Shown here one piece after another: positions 52,651 to 63,115 of a stretch of 64,000 bases of DNA (positions are counted from its first letter, which is position 1; the number at the start of each line of letters is the position of its first letter). Made by a program: the position numbers and the translations under genes. Below the pieces are notes generated by a model, which did not search any database, was not told the DNA's origin, and was given only the letters and a program-made list of their open reading frames with translations. This DNA comes from Hyaloraphidium curvatum. Its lineage: Eukaryota > Monoblepharomycota > Hyaloraphidiomycetes > Hyaloraphidiales > Hyaloraphidiaceae. The stretch lies in contig JAIVFI010000014.1 in assembly GCA_025558095.1 (NCBI GenBank), forward strand, positions 434,001-498,000, written 5' to 3'.

Positions 52651-55600
52651 TTAGAAACCGAATGCCCGGATCGTGTCCGGGTCGATTCCGAACTCCTCCA
52701 ACGTTGCTCTGCAGGACGAGGACGGCGGTCAGTCATGGGTGAACGCCCACCATTTAGCGCACGCACGTAGGGGAGCCATCACAGTCGTCGATAAGTTTGA
52801 TAACGTCCGTTGAAAGGCCGACGACATCTCCGAGGTGGTCTTCACCCAGGTCATCGCCTCCGCAGTCATCATCCCCGGAGTCATCATCTCCGAGATCTTC
52901 CCCGAGTTCAGCGTGCGAGCCGGTGTCCCCCGACGACATGGCATCGGCCTCCTCTTCCGACCCATCGTCGCCGGCAATGTCGGGCGAAGGAGGCGCCTGT
53001 GCTTGGATACTGCCGAAGTTGGGGCCGTAGCGGCCGAACAAGCCTGGTGTCCCATCAAGATCGAACCGAGTCTGGCACCCTGGGCCGGTGGCGGCCGATG
53101 GCAGTATCGACATTGGGTTGATACCCTCACCTACAAAGGGGTTCAATGATCAGATCCGAGCCACGAGCTGTCGAGCTGTTGCGCTGCTTACTCTCTCGCG
53201 GCCCTAAGCTGTCGGCAGGGTTCCACGGCAACGGGGATAAAGACAGTGCCTCACCATGATCGCAAAAATATGCAGAATCGCCTGCCGGCGGAGTTAGTGT
53301 GAGAGCGTTCGACACCCAGGGCAATCAGGCCCACCTTCGCGCTGCTCCGATTCCTTGGTGTCGTCCCAACGCACAAAATCTCCCACGTTAGATGCCTGCT
53401 GCGACACGGGCTCCGGATCCCAAGCTGCTGGCAAGGCGTCACTGCGCATGGACCGAGCCAGTATCTCATCGAGATCGAGCTGAGCTGCTTCCACCGTATC
53501 AGACGGCCCGCCTCCGACGGCGTGGGTCGCGCCGGTCCCAGTGAGCGGAGCGGCGAAAGAACGCTGTCTCCGAGGGGACGGCTGCGCGGGCGGCGGGCGA
53601 ACGGCGAGTGGTGGGATGCCGTTGGCGTCAACCACCGCGGGAATCAGAGAAGCGGAGACGCGCGCCGTCGTGGCGAAGGGCGACTGCTGCTGGTAAAACC
53701 CGACAGGGTACAAATTCGCGGCCGAGATGTGTTGCCCTTGCTGCGCAGGCTGCGATGGTGCGGGAGGGTTTGCGAGAGGGTTGACGCTGTTTCTGCCCGC
53801 CGCAGAAATTGCTTGGGAGATCGCAAGGACGAGCACTTGCTGGAGGTCGGGATCGCCCACTGGATTGGAGCGCCGCTCACTCCAGATCGCGAACGTGAAG
53901 GCGGCTAGGTTGGGGATCTGGAAGGTACGGCCCACGATCTCGAGCGCGGCAGCGAGCTGGCCCCTCTGGATCGGGTGCTGTGGCATTGCCGAGTTGACTT
54001 GGCCGAAGGACTCGCCTACAGAATTGTTCAGTGCCCGAGTTTTAGGCGCCGGAAGCAACTGCCCAACCTTCCCACGTGGCGCCGGATGGTCCGGCCGCAG
54101 ATGCGGGGCCCGCGTCGAACCGGGCAAATGTGTCGGCCGAGAGGTGATTATGCCCTTGAAGCACAGGCCGCGCGGATGAAAAGGTGCGGAAGTTGTTGGT
54201 GGCGCCAGTGTTGTCAGTGATGTCGAAGATGGCGTGCCCCGTCTCGCAGATCGGAGAGGCGAGCCCGTCCGCCCCCGCCGCAGCGGACGCCTGCTGCTCG
54301 TAGCCCGGAATGCCGACAGAGTATGAGAGCGAGTAATCGATCTGGTTAGGTCCCAGGCGGGCGCTGGGCGAGCCGAACGAGACGTTCCGAAGGAACTGCG
54401 ACTCAAACTGAACGTGAACCCGGCCGGGGACCCGGTTGCCGAACGTCGAAGAGTTGAACTCGGGTGCGGAGGCGAGCTCCATCTGCTGCTGTACAGCAAA
54501 ACCGGGAACGCGCTGCCGATGACGATCAGCGACGGGATCGGGTCGCGGGCGGCCACAGTACCTGGGGCGCGACCCCGGACGCCGGGGTAGGAGAGTCCGC
54601 ACGGAAACTCCCGTCCAAAGCGAAGAACTCTGCGGGATTTGCCGCGAGATCGGCCAACGGGCCGGGCTTCGCCGCCTGGGTCTTGGCCGGCGGCCCCAAT
54701 GCGCGCCTTTTGCCGGAGGCGGGCCCGGCCTCGTGCGCGGCAGGCTCGGATCGGGCTTGCTTCCTCTTTCGGGGTTGCCATTCAGTATCTGTTGGGTTCC
54801 GAGATGAGCAGGGGCCACGAACGGCATTCCAGAAGCATGCTGACCCTCCGAGCCGTCGTGGTCTTCGGCCGCGGCTTGATCGTCGTTGGGCTGATCGACC
54901 TCGTCTGCACGCGTTCCAGTCAGGCCAGGCCATCTTGCGAGCAGACCTTCTTCCGAAGACTCACGGAATGCTCGCTTGGATTGAGAAGTGGAGCGGCGGG
55001 CAGGAGCTTCGGGATGCTTCGTCAGCGGTATCCGGTGCCGGTTCTGGCCGGCTTTACCATTCCCCTCCTCCTCAGTGTGCTTCTTCTTCCAGTGGGCCAC
55101 GAGGTTTGCCTGCGTGGAGACTTCCAGCTCGCACTTGGAGCATTTCAGGTGGTTGCGGCCGCAGTGCTCGGCGCCGCTGAGGTGGCACCTGATGTTGGCC
55201 GGGTTACCAAGGAGGCCTCGAGCGTACTTGTGGTCCCCGGCCTTGGAGGCCCGAGGGTTGGGTTGCAGTTCGGGGTTGCACAAAAGGCACTGCTGCGGGT
55301 TCGGCGGCGTGAATGGGCACCAGTCGCCAACCGCGTCTTTGTGCCCGTCTTCGGCTTTCGCGTTCGTCCCCGGCAGCGGATCGGGCTTGGTGCAGGGAAT
55401 CCTGTGCAGCCTTTGCTCGGGTGATCAGAACGGCGGGAACCCTCGGGAAAATGCAGCAGCCCCTCACTCACCGTTCGTGGTGCTCGCCGTAGTGCCTAGA
55501 GAGCTCGCAACCAGAGTCCTCAATTAGCTGGTTGTTGTCGGCACGGTGGACTGTCGCTTTTGCGCCCTTCAAGACGACGTAAGCTTCTACGGGAGCCATC

Positions 55601-56420
55601 CCCTGGCACCCCTTGAGGGCCTCCATGCAGCCCGCGCATCCATTCTCCTTCGGGCATTTCGCGGGGAGCCGCCCAAATGCGGTCGCGGAGAGGATGGAAC
55701 TGTCCAAAGCCGAATCAGAAGCCGGTCCGCCCTCAGGTGCGGCCGATTCCTGCGAGGCGTGGGCAGAGCTCCCAGCACGCGGCGTTGCAAGCAAAAACGG
55801 GTCGGCCCGCTGCCGGGACACCGTCCCGTGGAATGGTCCGGCTTGACCTGGGCCGAGGAGAGGTCAGCAAGAGAACCCGCGCCCTAAGGATCGCCTCGCA
55901 TCACCTGATACAGAGCCGACGTTGAAGGGCCTTGTGGCCTGGTGCCTGGTCTGCTGATCAGCCGCGTTCAGCGCGCCGACTGGTTCATAGAACGACCCGC
56001 GCGGGCTGTTCTCCGTGGGCGGAGCGGGCCGCCCGACCGGGCCTCCTCCCGGGAAAACATGGTCTCTCGGTACTTGGGCGGGCATCTGCGGGGTTTGGAA
56101 GTCCACAAGGGGCGCCGCTGCGGCGAGGCCCGGGTCAGGCGGCGGGAAGGCGACATGCCGCGACGGGGCTCACCGAGCAAGCCTGGCCCTGCGCTAGCGT
56201 GGGCATGGGGTCCGTCGTCGATGTGCATCCGGTCGCCCGAGGATCCGTCTGGGCGGGCGATGAGCTCGGGCGCGCGCTGGCCGCGGTCGGTGTTCTGCTC
56301 CACGCGAGCCTTGACCAGCGGCCTGCGCGCGCGGTTCGCGGCGTCCTCCGCGGCCTCGAACGGGAACCCTCCGGACGGGGCGGCTTCGTCCTCGTCGCTG
56401 GGCGTTCCGGGCGGCCACAT
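52651..56420 (-). CDS. Orphan zinc-finger, acidic regulator-like protein C, copy 1 (long form)
   Basis: 1056 residues in ten exons: 56420-56174, 56117-55905, 55847-55472, 55401-54845, 54788-54562, 54488-54068, 54015-53335, 53281-53255 (27 nt), 53130-52767, 52708-52651; every junction keeps phase with GT-AG borders. Low-complexity N-terminus; Cys cluster CPKENGCAGCMEALKGC in exon 3; then WCPFTPPNPQQCLLC and a finger HLKCSKC-x12-H-x4-H in exon 4. A basic stretch KRKQARSEP starts exon 5. The middle (FESQFLRNVSFGSP, ICETGHAIFDITDNTG) looks beta-rich. Gln/Pro-rich segments, an acidic run of Asp/Gly/Glu and the end ATLEEFGIDPDTIRAFGF follow, like an activation region. DNA binding and regulation are inferred; no family named. 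Confidence 0.74.
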
Positions 56421-57119
56421 TTTGATTGATGCTCGGCGGCGCGGTCGCCGCCCCTGCGGGCATTAGTCCCTCGCCAGAAAGTGACTTTCCGAAGTCACTT
56501 CCGCCGAGCCGATCTCAACGGGGCGGCTTTCCCGGGACGGCCGCCCCTCGCCGGCCATCGAGGCGTCCGATCGGTCCATTCTAGCGAAGATGGCAGCGTC
56601 TCCGGCCCGCCGGGAACGCGCGGGGGGGCTCGGAGGCCCGCGGACCCCGGCGGGGCCGCGCGGCGCGCCCCACGCGGCGGGAACGCGCGGCCGCCGGCAT
56701 CGCCCGCCGACGCGGCCGATCGCGAGGCAAAGACGGCAGAGCGGGGCCGAACACGGTGGAAGCGGCGGGATGCATGGTTTGCCGGCGTGGGCCGCCGACG
56801 GTTGTTTGGGCGCGAGTGGTAGTGTGCGATCATGCATTGAGACGCGAGCGCACCTTGGAGCGCGCCCCGTCCAATCGCCACCCGCCCGGCGGCAGCACCG
56901 CCGCCGCGAGTCCGCTGCACGCGGCGGCAGCTGCGGATGCCGATCCACGCGATGCTCGCCGGGATTCGGTGCCGGACCGGGGCGGGGGTCCTTGAAACCT
57001 TGAGACCGTTGAGACGGCCCGGATTGGCCCGGATTCCGGCTCGGAGCCCTCCCTTCCCAGCCACAAGGACCAGACGAACACTGCGTTAGGCCGCCTCTGC
57101 AACGCATTCAAGCCGAGCC
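56421..57119. promoter_or_regulatory. Shared C-D upstream region, block copy 1
   Basis: About 0.7 kb between divergent genes C and D. It is nearly identical to 63116-63812, with few substitutions and small indels, although the adjacent C genes differ strongly. It contains a palindrome at 56479-56500, an out-of-frame ATG at 56463 upstream of the C start, and GC-rich DNA. Presumably a bidirectional promoter; any transcript of its own is unproven. Confidence 0.7.
56479..56500. promoter_or_regulatory. Palindrome in C-D spacer, copy 1
   Basis: AAGTGACTT, spacer TCCG, AAGTCACTT: a perfect 9-bp inverted repeat 59 bp upstream of the C start codon. Likely a dimeric-protein site or hairpin. Confidence 0.8.
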
Positions 57120-57991
57120 ATGGGCAACCCGTTCTCCAAGCCCGCCAGCGACGTCCGCGACGGCATGCGCGGCGCCGGCAGCGAGGCCGCCGGCATCCTC
57201 GCGCCCGAAATCCGCGGCGCCGTATCCACCTTGGCCGCCGCCATGCGGGACGGCTTCGCCGCCCTCACAAGCTTCAGCACCGTTCTCGCCAAGATGGGCG
57301 GTGACGCGGCGAAAGTGCTGGGCAAGTCGGCGGTCCGCACCGGAGACGTCGTCGGCGGACACATGGTAGAGGCCGTGAAGGAGGGGAGCAAGCAGCTCAA
57401 GTCCGCCTCCAAGCATGTCGGGCGCGCCGCCAAGGGAGCCGCGGACATTACGGGAAAGCATCTCAAGTCCGCCACCAAGGAGGGTTGCCGCGCCGTCACG
57501 GCAGCCGCGGACACTGTGCACCGCGCGACGGTCAAGATGTGCGAAACAGTAGACCGGCAGGCGTATGCTTTGCTGACCCTGGGCTACTGGATGCATGTCT
57601 CGTCCGAAGGTACGGCTGCCGCCGTCTCCGCGCACCGCCGAACGGGACCGAAACCCGCTTCATCCTTGCAGCTTGGCGGCGCACCTTCATTTTCTGCATC
57701 ATCGCCGTCTGCACCGCGACCGTCCTCTGCTGCTGGCTCCTGGCCCCCCCGGCCACGGCGATGATCTTTGCCGAGGCCTTCCGCCACGCCCTTGACCGCC
57801 CCTGGCACCCCCTCGCCAGCCCTCTGCACGCAGTCGTGTGGGTCCTGGGCGGGCTAGTCGCCGCCGACCAGGTGCGGCGGCACGCGGCGATCCTTCCGGT
57901 CCCGGGCCGTGCCCAGGATGCCATCGCCCACGAGTACGAGCCGGCCATCGCCCCGCGCAGGCGAGCCGCCAAGTCCATCGCCTACGAGTGA
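57120..57991 (+). CDS. Orphan protein D: predicted N-myristoylated membrane protein, copy 1
   Basis: 269 residues; exons 57120-57609 and 57672-57991 (62-bp phase-1 intron). The start MGNPFSKPAS fits the N-myristoylation consensus (Gly2, Ser6). Residues about 10-150 are Ala/Gly/Lys-rich amphipathic helix with loose 11-residue periodicity (KEGSKQLKSASKHVGRAAKG), similar in style to LEA or apolipoprotein-like surface helices. After the splice junction (SSEAWRRTF) come two hydrophobic segments, about residues 168-188 (FIFCIIAVCTATVLCCWLLA) and 208-224 (LHAVVWVLGGLVAAD), then a basic tail. It should sit on or in a membrane. No family recognised. Copy 2 starts at 63813. Confidence 0.75.
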
Positions 57992-58142
57992 GACTGAGGA
58001 GTCGGAGGTGCTCAACATGTCGCGCACCGTGGCTCGTAGGCTAACGCTCCGCTTCCCACCAGGTGGCCGGGAAGGGCGATCGCACACGACCGCGGCGAGA
58101 AGCCGGATCAGACGGCGATGAAGTGGTCAAGAAGCGGCGCCC

Positions 58143-59740
58143 CTAGGGGAAGTAGCAGGTGTTTGCGTGAATGAGGTATGAACGTATAAAGTTCTTCTCC
58201 CGTTCGCGAGCTGGTCCAGTCCGAGTTTCGGAAGCAGCAGAAAGGAGGGGCAGCGGGTCTGATACCGGGTGTTCGCCGATGCGGCGGCCGGCGAGGTCGA
58301 AGATCTCATCCAGGCTGCTGCTGGCCGCAGTGCTGGCGGACGGTATAGTGGCAACGTTGCGATCGGGGGTCTTGGGCGGCGTCACCAGGAAGGGGGCGAG
58401 GACTGACGATGCGCCCGACGCTTCACCGGATGGGCCGGCGTGTGCGGCCTCGGAGCCTGAAGCGCTGTTCTCTGCACTTTGCCTTTTGGATACCGGGCTT
58501 GCTGGGAGGCTCGTCCGCAGAACGCTTGGGCGGAGTGAGTCGCCGTCTCGGCGGGGCGCCTCGGCGGAACTGGCTCGTCTGCCCGCGTTGTCAGCAAGCG
58601 CAGTAGCTGCATGAAGGCATCCGCGCTCACCTATCTCCACCAAGCGAGTAATAAGGTGCGCGACGGTGCCCTTCAGGGGCAATTATACGCCGCGAGGATG
58701 GCTTGACGCAGACACACCCGAAACGTCGTTGTTGAATATGGTGCATTCTTCCATCCGAAATCCGGTGACGGGCGCCGTGGCCGTTCCGACAACGCGAATC
58801 GACGGCAATGTTGAAGACGCCGAGTACGACAGGGTGCACGATACGATCTTTGGGTTTGCCGCCCGGACAATGTCGTAGGTTGGATTGGTCGCGGTGTAAG
58901 ATGTGGTGCAATGCTTGATGGTGACGTTTTGGCAACCGCTGCTGCCGTCGGAAGCGCCCAAACGAACAAATCCGTCGGTGTCCTGAGCGGTGCAGTTGCT
59001 GATGAGAACGTCGCTCGAATCTCCTTGCACGACCGCAAACACCGAGTTGCCCGAGTCCACGGTGCAATTATCAATCACCACGTCGCGACACCCAGAGTAT
59101 ACATTGACCCCGGTGCGTGTATGCGTGTACCGTCGTTCTTCCAAGAGCAGTTGATGATTTTGACGCCAACGCATTCCCTGTCTTCCATGTCCGTGTATTG
59201 AGTGGCGCAGTGATCAGACGCCCCATAATGTCCTCGGGCGAACCCGTTCCCTCGATCTCCAAGCGACCGCAGATGTCTTCGAGCAATTCGGGGGAGAGCT
59301 GCTCGAGGTACTCTCGTTTCACGGGTTCGAGGCGACGGGATTTCTCCTTGAGCTTCCGAAGCTCGGCAATCAGGTCGGCTTTGCGAGATCCAGTGACGTT
59401 TGGAATATCGTGACGGCCCAGGATCAGACGCAAGTTGGGTTCGTGCAACACATCGGCAAGTATTCCGTGCTCAACGAGCAGTTTGATCTGCCTTGATGGA
59501 TCCACCGTTCTTGGGAGTCGCTGATTCGAAGCCTCTTTATCAGTAAATCAGTGCAGATCATTCGCCAGGGGTATATTTTTGGAGCGTACAACATCAAGAT
59601 CCGATCCATCGCAGCGACACTCTTCGAGGGAAAAGTCAGCAGCCGCTACAGCGCGTAGAATCGGCAACGTCGAGCACACCGTCATTCTTGAGGATCCGCT
59701 TGATGAGCTCCAGTGGTATGCCCTCTTCTGGAAGCCCCAT
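58143..59740 (-). pseudogene. Frameshifted gene: F-box-like start, SAP-like helices, beta-helix repeats
   Basis: A minus-strand set of coding pieces not joinable in one frame. From ATG 59740: GLPEEGIPLELIKRIL (F-box-like). Then 59505-~59215: VDPSRQIKLLVEHGILADVL and ILGRHDIPNVTGSRKADLI, a SAP-like helical pair. Then ~59205-59125 (ECVGVKIINCSWKNDGTRIH) and ~59120-58683 (GVNVYSGCRDVVIDNCTV, SSDVLISNCTAQDT, CQNVTIKHCTT), a right-handed beta-helix with regular ~22-residue turns. The break near 59112 lies at a G4 run: one extra G would fuse the two beta-helix parts. After 58683 a probable intron leads to SADAFMQLLRLLTTRADEP. F-box plus beta-helix recalls FBXO10/11. Decay or assembly indels; unresolved. 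Confidence 0.5.
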
Positions 59741-59850
59741 TTCACCCGCACCAGTACACTGGACTGCCCCTTGCCTGCCATCTCCACGCAGCCCTTGCAC
59801 AGAGCCTGTGCCGCTTGCAGGCACTGCGCCAATCGCTCTTGCGGACCGTA

Positions 59851-60115
59851 GCTCGCTCCGTTCTGCGCACATGTCCTCCCCAGCTCTCTCCGGCGGATCC
59901 CATAGGGCGCACCTCACACCCGCGCATCGCAGCAGCGCGCCTCTGCGTCTGCTTGCAGCGGGAGATGCCTCTCGTCGTTGCCGCCGGCCCTTCCATCGTG
60001 CTGTTCCCTCCGATAACGTGGGAGCCTCGTTGAACTCCGGCGTCAGGGGACTTTCGAGGCTATCGAGCTCAATTGGCAGGAAGACTGTAGATAGCGAAGA
60101 TACCTCGTGTTCCGC
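59851..60115. repeat. Non-coding repeat flanking block copy 2
   Basis: Second copy of the roughly 280-bp repeat seen at 50483-50761, slightly shortened by small deletions. It marks the left border of block copy 2. Confidence 0.88.
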
Positions 60116-60183
60116 TGTAGCACAAGGACTCGGCAATCAATCGAGCTACAACCACATTCTTCTCGGCTTCATACTCTCCTGGT

Positions 60184-61172
60184 CTACCATGGCGGATCGG
60201 TGTAGTTTTCCATGCCAACACCAGTGTCACCCGCTTCCGGTCCCGGGAAAGCCATCATTTGGTACAAGGCTGGGTCCAGCTGCCCCGTCGTCACAGTCGG
60301 AAACGCGGGGTCGGAGAGGGGTTCCACCGCTGTGAAGCCCGGCGCCGCGGACTCGGAGGCGTAGTCCGCAGCCGATTCCGGAGGAGAAAACGACCGGAAG
60401 CTGTGTCCGAACCCTGCGGCGGATGGCTCGGCCATGCCGGCCAGATGCGCAAATTGTGACTCACCTCCGGGTTCGAAAAAGGAGGCCGCCACATACGCAA
60501 AATGAGCTCGAATGTCGGAGCGTGCCCGCCGCAGCGTCAGCTCGTGCAGCGCAAAGCGCTGCTCCCATTCCTGGTGGGAGGGGATCGAAAAATACGCGCT
60601 CTCGATATTGTGCTGCTCCATCTCGGGGAAGTAATCTGCCACGAGCACCCGGAGGCGCTGCTCATCGACGCGCCGCCCCGCCGATGGTGAGATTACGCCG
60701 TCCAGTGGCTCGTTGATCTGGGGAACCAATCCGAATCCGCTCCCTGCAGAGATCGGCGAGTTCACAGGCAGCCCAGGCAGCGCAAAGGCTGGCTGCCCCT
60801 CCACAGTGTGCAGGCCATGGGAGCTGGCGGGCCTGTTGGAGCGAGAGATTGAGTCCAGCGGCGCCGAGCCAACCGACGACCGCGATGACGCTCTCGAGCG
60901 GCTCCGTTTCAGAGAGCCGCCCGAGGTCGAGGAACCGCGGGAGGAGGCGCGGCTTTGCGAGCGCCGGGCTGGTACGGCGTCCTGACTGTCTGGCCCGCCC
61001 AACAGGCGTTCGAAATGGTTGCGCCGGTCCAGCACAACCCGTTGCACTTCGTTCTCAGTAACCTCACTCGGGTTGTCGGGAAAGCCATCGCGGAGGGCGG
61101 TCCTCCATTTGCCCTTGCTCTTTTCGTGCTTGTACGTCACCAGGTGGACCGTTGCGTTGCTGGGGTCAACTG
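60184..61172 (-). CDS. Orphan protein B, block copy 2
   Basis: About 330 residues, paralogue of 50822-51831. Shared blocks: KWRTALRDGFPDNPSEVTEN, VQRVVLDRRNHFERLLGG, LKRSRSRASSRSSVGSAP, LRVLVADYFPEMEQHNIESA and RRARSDIRAHFA. Substitutions between copies keep the frame and many are conservative, which indicates selection on the protein. The C-terminal 90 residues are unrelated in sequence to copy 1 beyond composition. It again lacks an ATG and begins at a splice acceptor (CTACAG, 61173) after gene A. Confidence 0.68.
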
Positions 61173-61220
61173 TAGGAGCCCAGTCGCGTTACTATTTTAG
61201 CAAGCAAAGCGAGCGGTCGA

Positions 61221-61607
61221 CTATGACTTGCATTCCGGGAGCTTCAGCACTTTATTGGGGCAGAAGATGTCCCACTCCATCTTCCCGCCCTCATCAGGGA
61301 AAGTGACGTAGTCGTTCTTGTAACGATCAACCAACGCGACGCTTTGGACGCCGAATGCTTTGGCGTCGCGCGGATGACGTAGATAAGCGGCCAGACGAGG
61401 GCGGAGCACGGCGGTGACGGTCAGCACCAGCTCCGCAAGCGCGGCGTCGTTGTCGACGTCGATTTTCAGAAAACGGCCGCCTGGGCCCGCCGACGACTCG
61501 GCCACCGGCGGAGCGGGTCCGGAAGAGAGCGGTGGCGATGAAAGCGCGTCGTGGTCCCGTTGGAGCTCTCCCGCGGGATCGTCAGGGACTCCCCTGCACT
61601 CAGCCAT
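61221..61607 (-). CDS. Orphan protein A, block copy 2
   Basis: 128 residues from ATG 61607. Conserved with copy 1: DAALAELVLTVTAVLRPRLA, RYKNDYVTFP, WDIFCPNK and the end LPECKS before TAG. The N-terminal half is divergent and shorter. The predicted 55-bp intron (61173-61227) starts in the last codons at the same place as in copy 1 and gives the same +1 relation to gene B. Confidence 0.65.
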   Translation of the reverse strand: MAECRGVPDDPAGELQRDHDALSSPPLSSGPAPPVAESSAGPGGRFLKIDVDNDAALAELVLTVTAVLRPRLAAYLRHPRDAKAFGVQSVALVDRYKNDYVTFPDEGGKMEWDIFCPNKVLKLPECKS

Positions 61608-61958
61608 CGCCGTTTCCACCGCGTGGCCGGCAAGCAGGACGGGAGCGGCGCGATGCGGGGACCGGCTGGAGACGAGGGGCCCCTTTGCATGGGGGCCCGC
61701 GGCATCATCGCGATCGTCCTGCCCGTGTCCCAGCATCACGCGGACTTCACAACGTTCCACTTACAGCAGCCGCAGACCAAGGACTTTCAGCTGTACATTC
61801 CGCGCTCCGGCTTCGCTGACACAGGCCAGTCTATTCGTAACCGCGAAATCACATTGAAGGACGACAACACGTTGAAGGACATTCAATCTCGGAAGCACAC
61901 CCGACCAGATAACTGACGGAGCAGCTTTCTTTCAAGGCAAGTCACCCGAATCGTAGAG

Positions 61959-63115
61959 TCACTGCATCAGCACGGAATAGTCGGGCAGACCGAGCGCTGG
62001 GAGCCCAACGGGGTCGATGTCGATCCCAAGCCGGTCGGAGAGAGCCCTGCGAGAGCGGAACCGTGTTTTGTGAGAAGGCACTTGCTTTTCGGTGAAACCG
62101 AGCACTGACCCAAAGTCGAAACTGCAGGAGAGATTGCTGACGTCGTCGCCTTCGAGGTCGAGCTGGCCGAGACCCTGCATCAGCCCGCTGGACAGGATCC
62201 AGTCGCCGGCGTCCTCGTCCTCGTCGCCGTCGGCAAAGTCGGCCGGATGCGGCGTCCCGGGTTGCGGAAACAACACGGGGTCGACGGGCTCGCCTGCGAG
62301 AATGGCTCAGCACCCGAGCGTCCGAGGCCGAACCATCTGCCTACCTTGAACCGCGCCGGCTTCAAGGAGCGGGGCAGCCGGGAGGTGCCATGCCGTCGGG
62401 AGGACGCCCACCGGGCCGGGAATCTGGTTGATGAGCGCCCATGTAAAGTCGAACAGAGGCTCGGCCGGGAGCGGGGCCTGCGGCATCTGGTGCTGCGCTG
62501 CGCCTACAGGGAGGAGCTGCGGGTGCGGTCAGCAGCTGAACGGGTCCGCGGGCGCCCACAGCACCTGCTGGAGAAACGGGAACGGCACGTTGCCGGCGTT
62601 GAAAGGCGGGTCGACGTCCATGAGGGTGCCGGGGTCGATGGGGATGCCGGGTTCGTTGGGGGGAGGCGGCTCGGCTCCTTCTGGGTGACGAGGGTGATCA
62701 GCGCGGCTCCGGTCCGGACTCGCTCACCAAGCGAACCTTGCTCCGCGCCCTGCTCCGGCACGGCTTGCCCCGGGCCCGCGGGGCACGCTTGCATGAAGTG
62801 CTTAATGAGGTTCGCCACCGTCGTCACCATTGCCCCGCAGTCGGCGCACCGCAGGTGCCGGTGCCTGCCCCGCTGCGCGCAGCGACTCATCAGGGCGGCC
62901 TTCTCGTGATGACCTCTGCCGTGGAGGCGGGCCACCAGGCAGCAGAGCTCGTTCCACAGCCGGGCGCCCAAGGAGTCGTTTTCGAGGACGCGGCGGGCGA
63001 TGAACCTAGCCGCGTGCGGCCCTGTGTCGGGGTTCGGCACAACGCGCGCCCGGACCGGATCCGTCCGCGCGCACGCCTCGGCGTCGGCCAGAGCGCCGTC
63101 CGGGAGCGCCGCCAT
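61959..63115 (-). CDS. Orphan zinc-finger, acidic regulator-like protein C, copy 2 (short form)
   Basis: 336 residues; exons 63115-62728, 62680-62565, 62516-62345 and 62293-61959 (introns 47, 48 and 51 bp, phases exact). It keeps the finger of copy 1 with equal spacing but a last Cys instead of His: HLRCADC-x12-H-x4-C (C90, C93, H106, C111). Next come Pro/Gln-rich segments (DPGTLMDVDPPFNAGN, HQMPQAPLPAEPLFDF), an acidic stretch (DEDEDAGDW) and a C-terminal LGIDIDPVGLPALGLPDY, comparable to the copy 1 end. It lacks the beta-rich middle third of copy 1, which explains a 2.7-kb size difference between the blocks. Confidence 0.74.
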
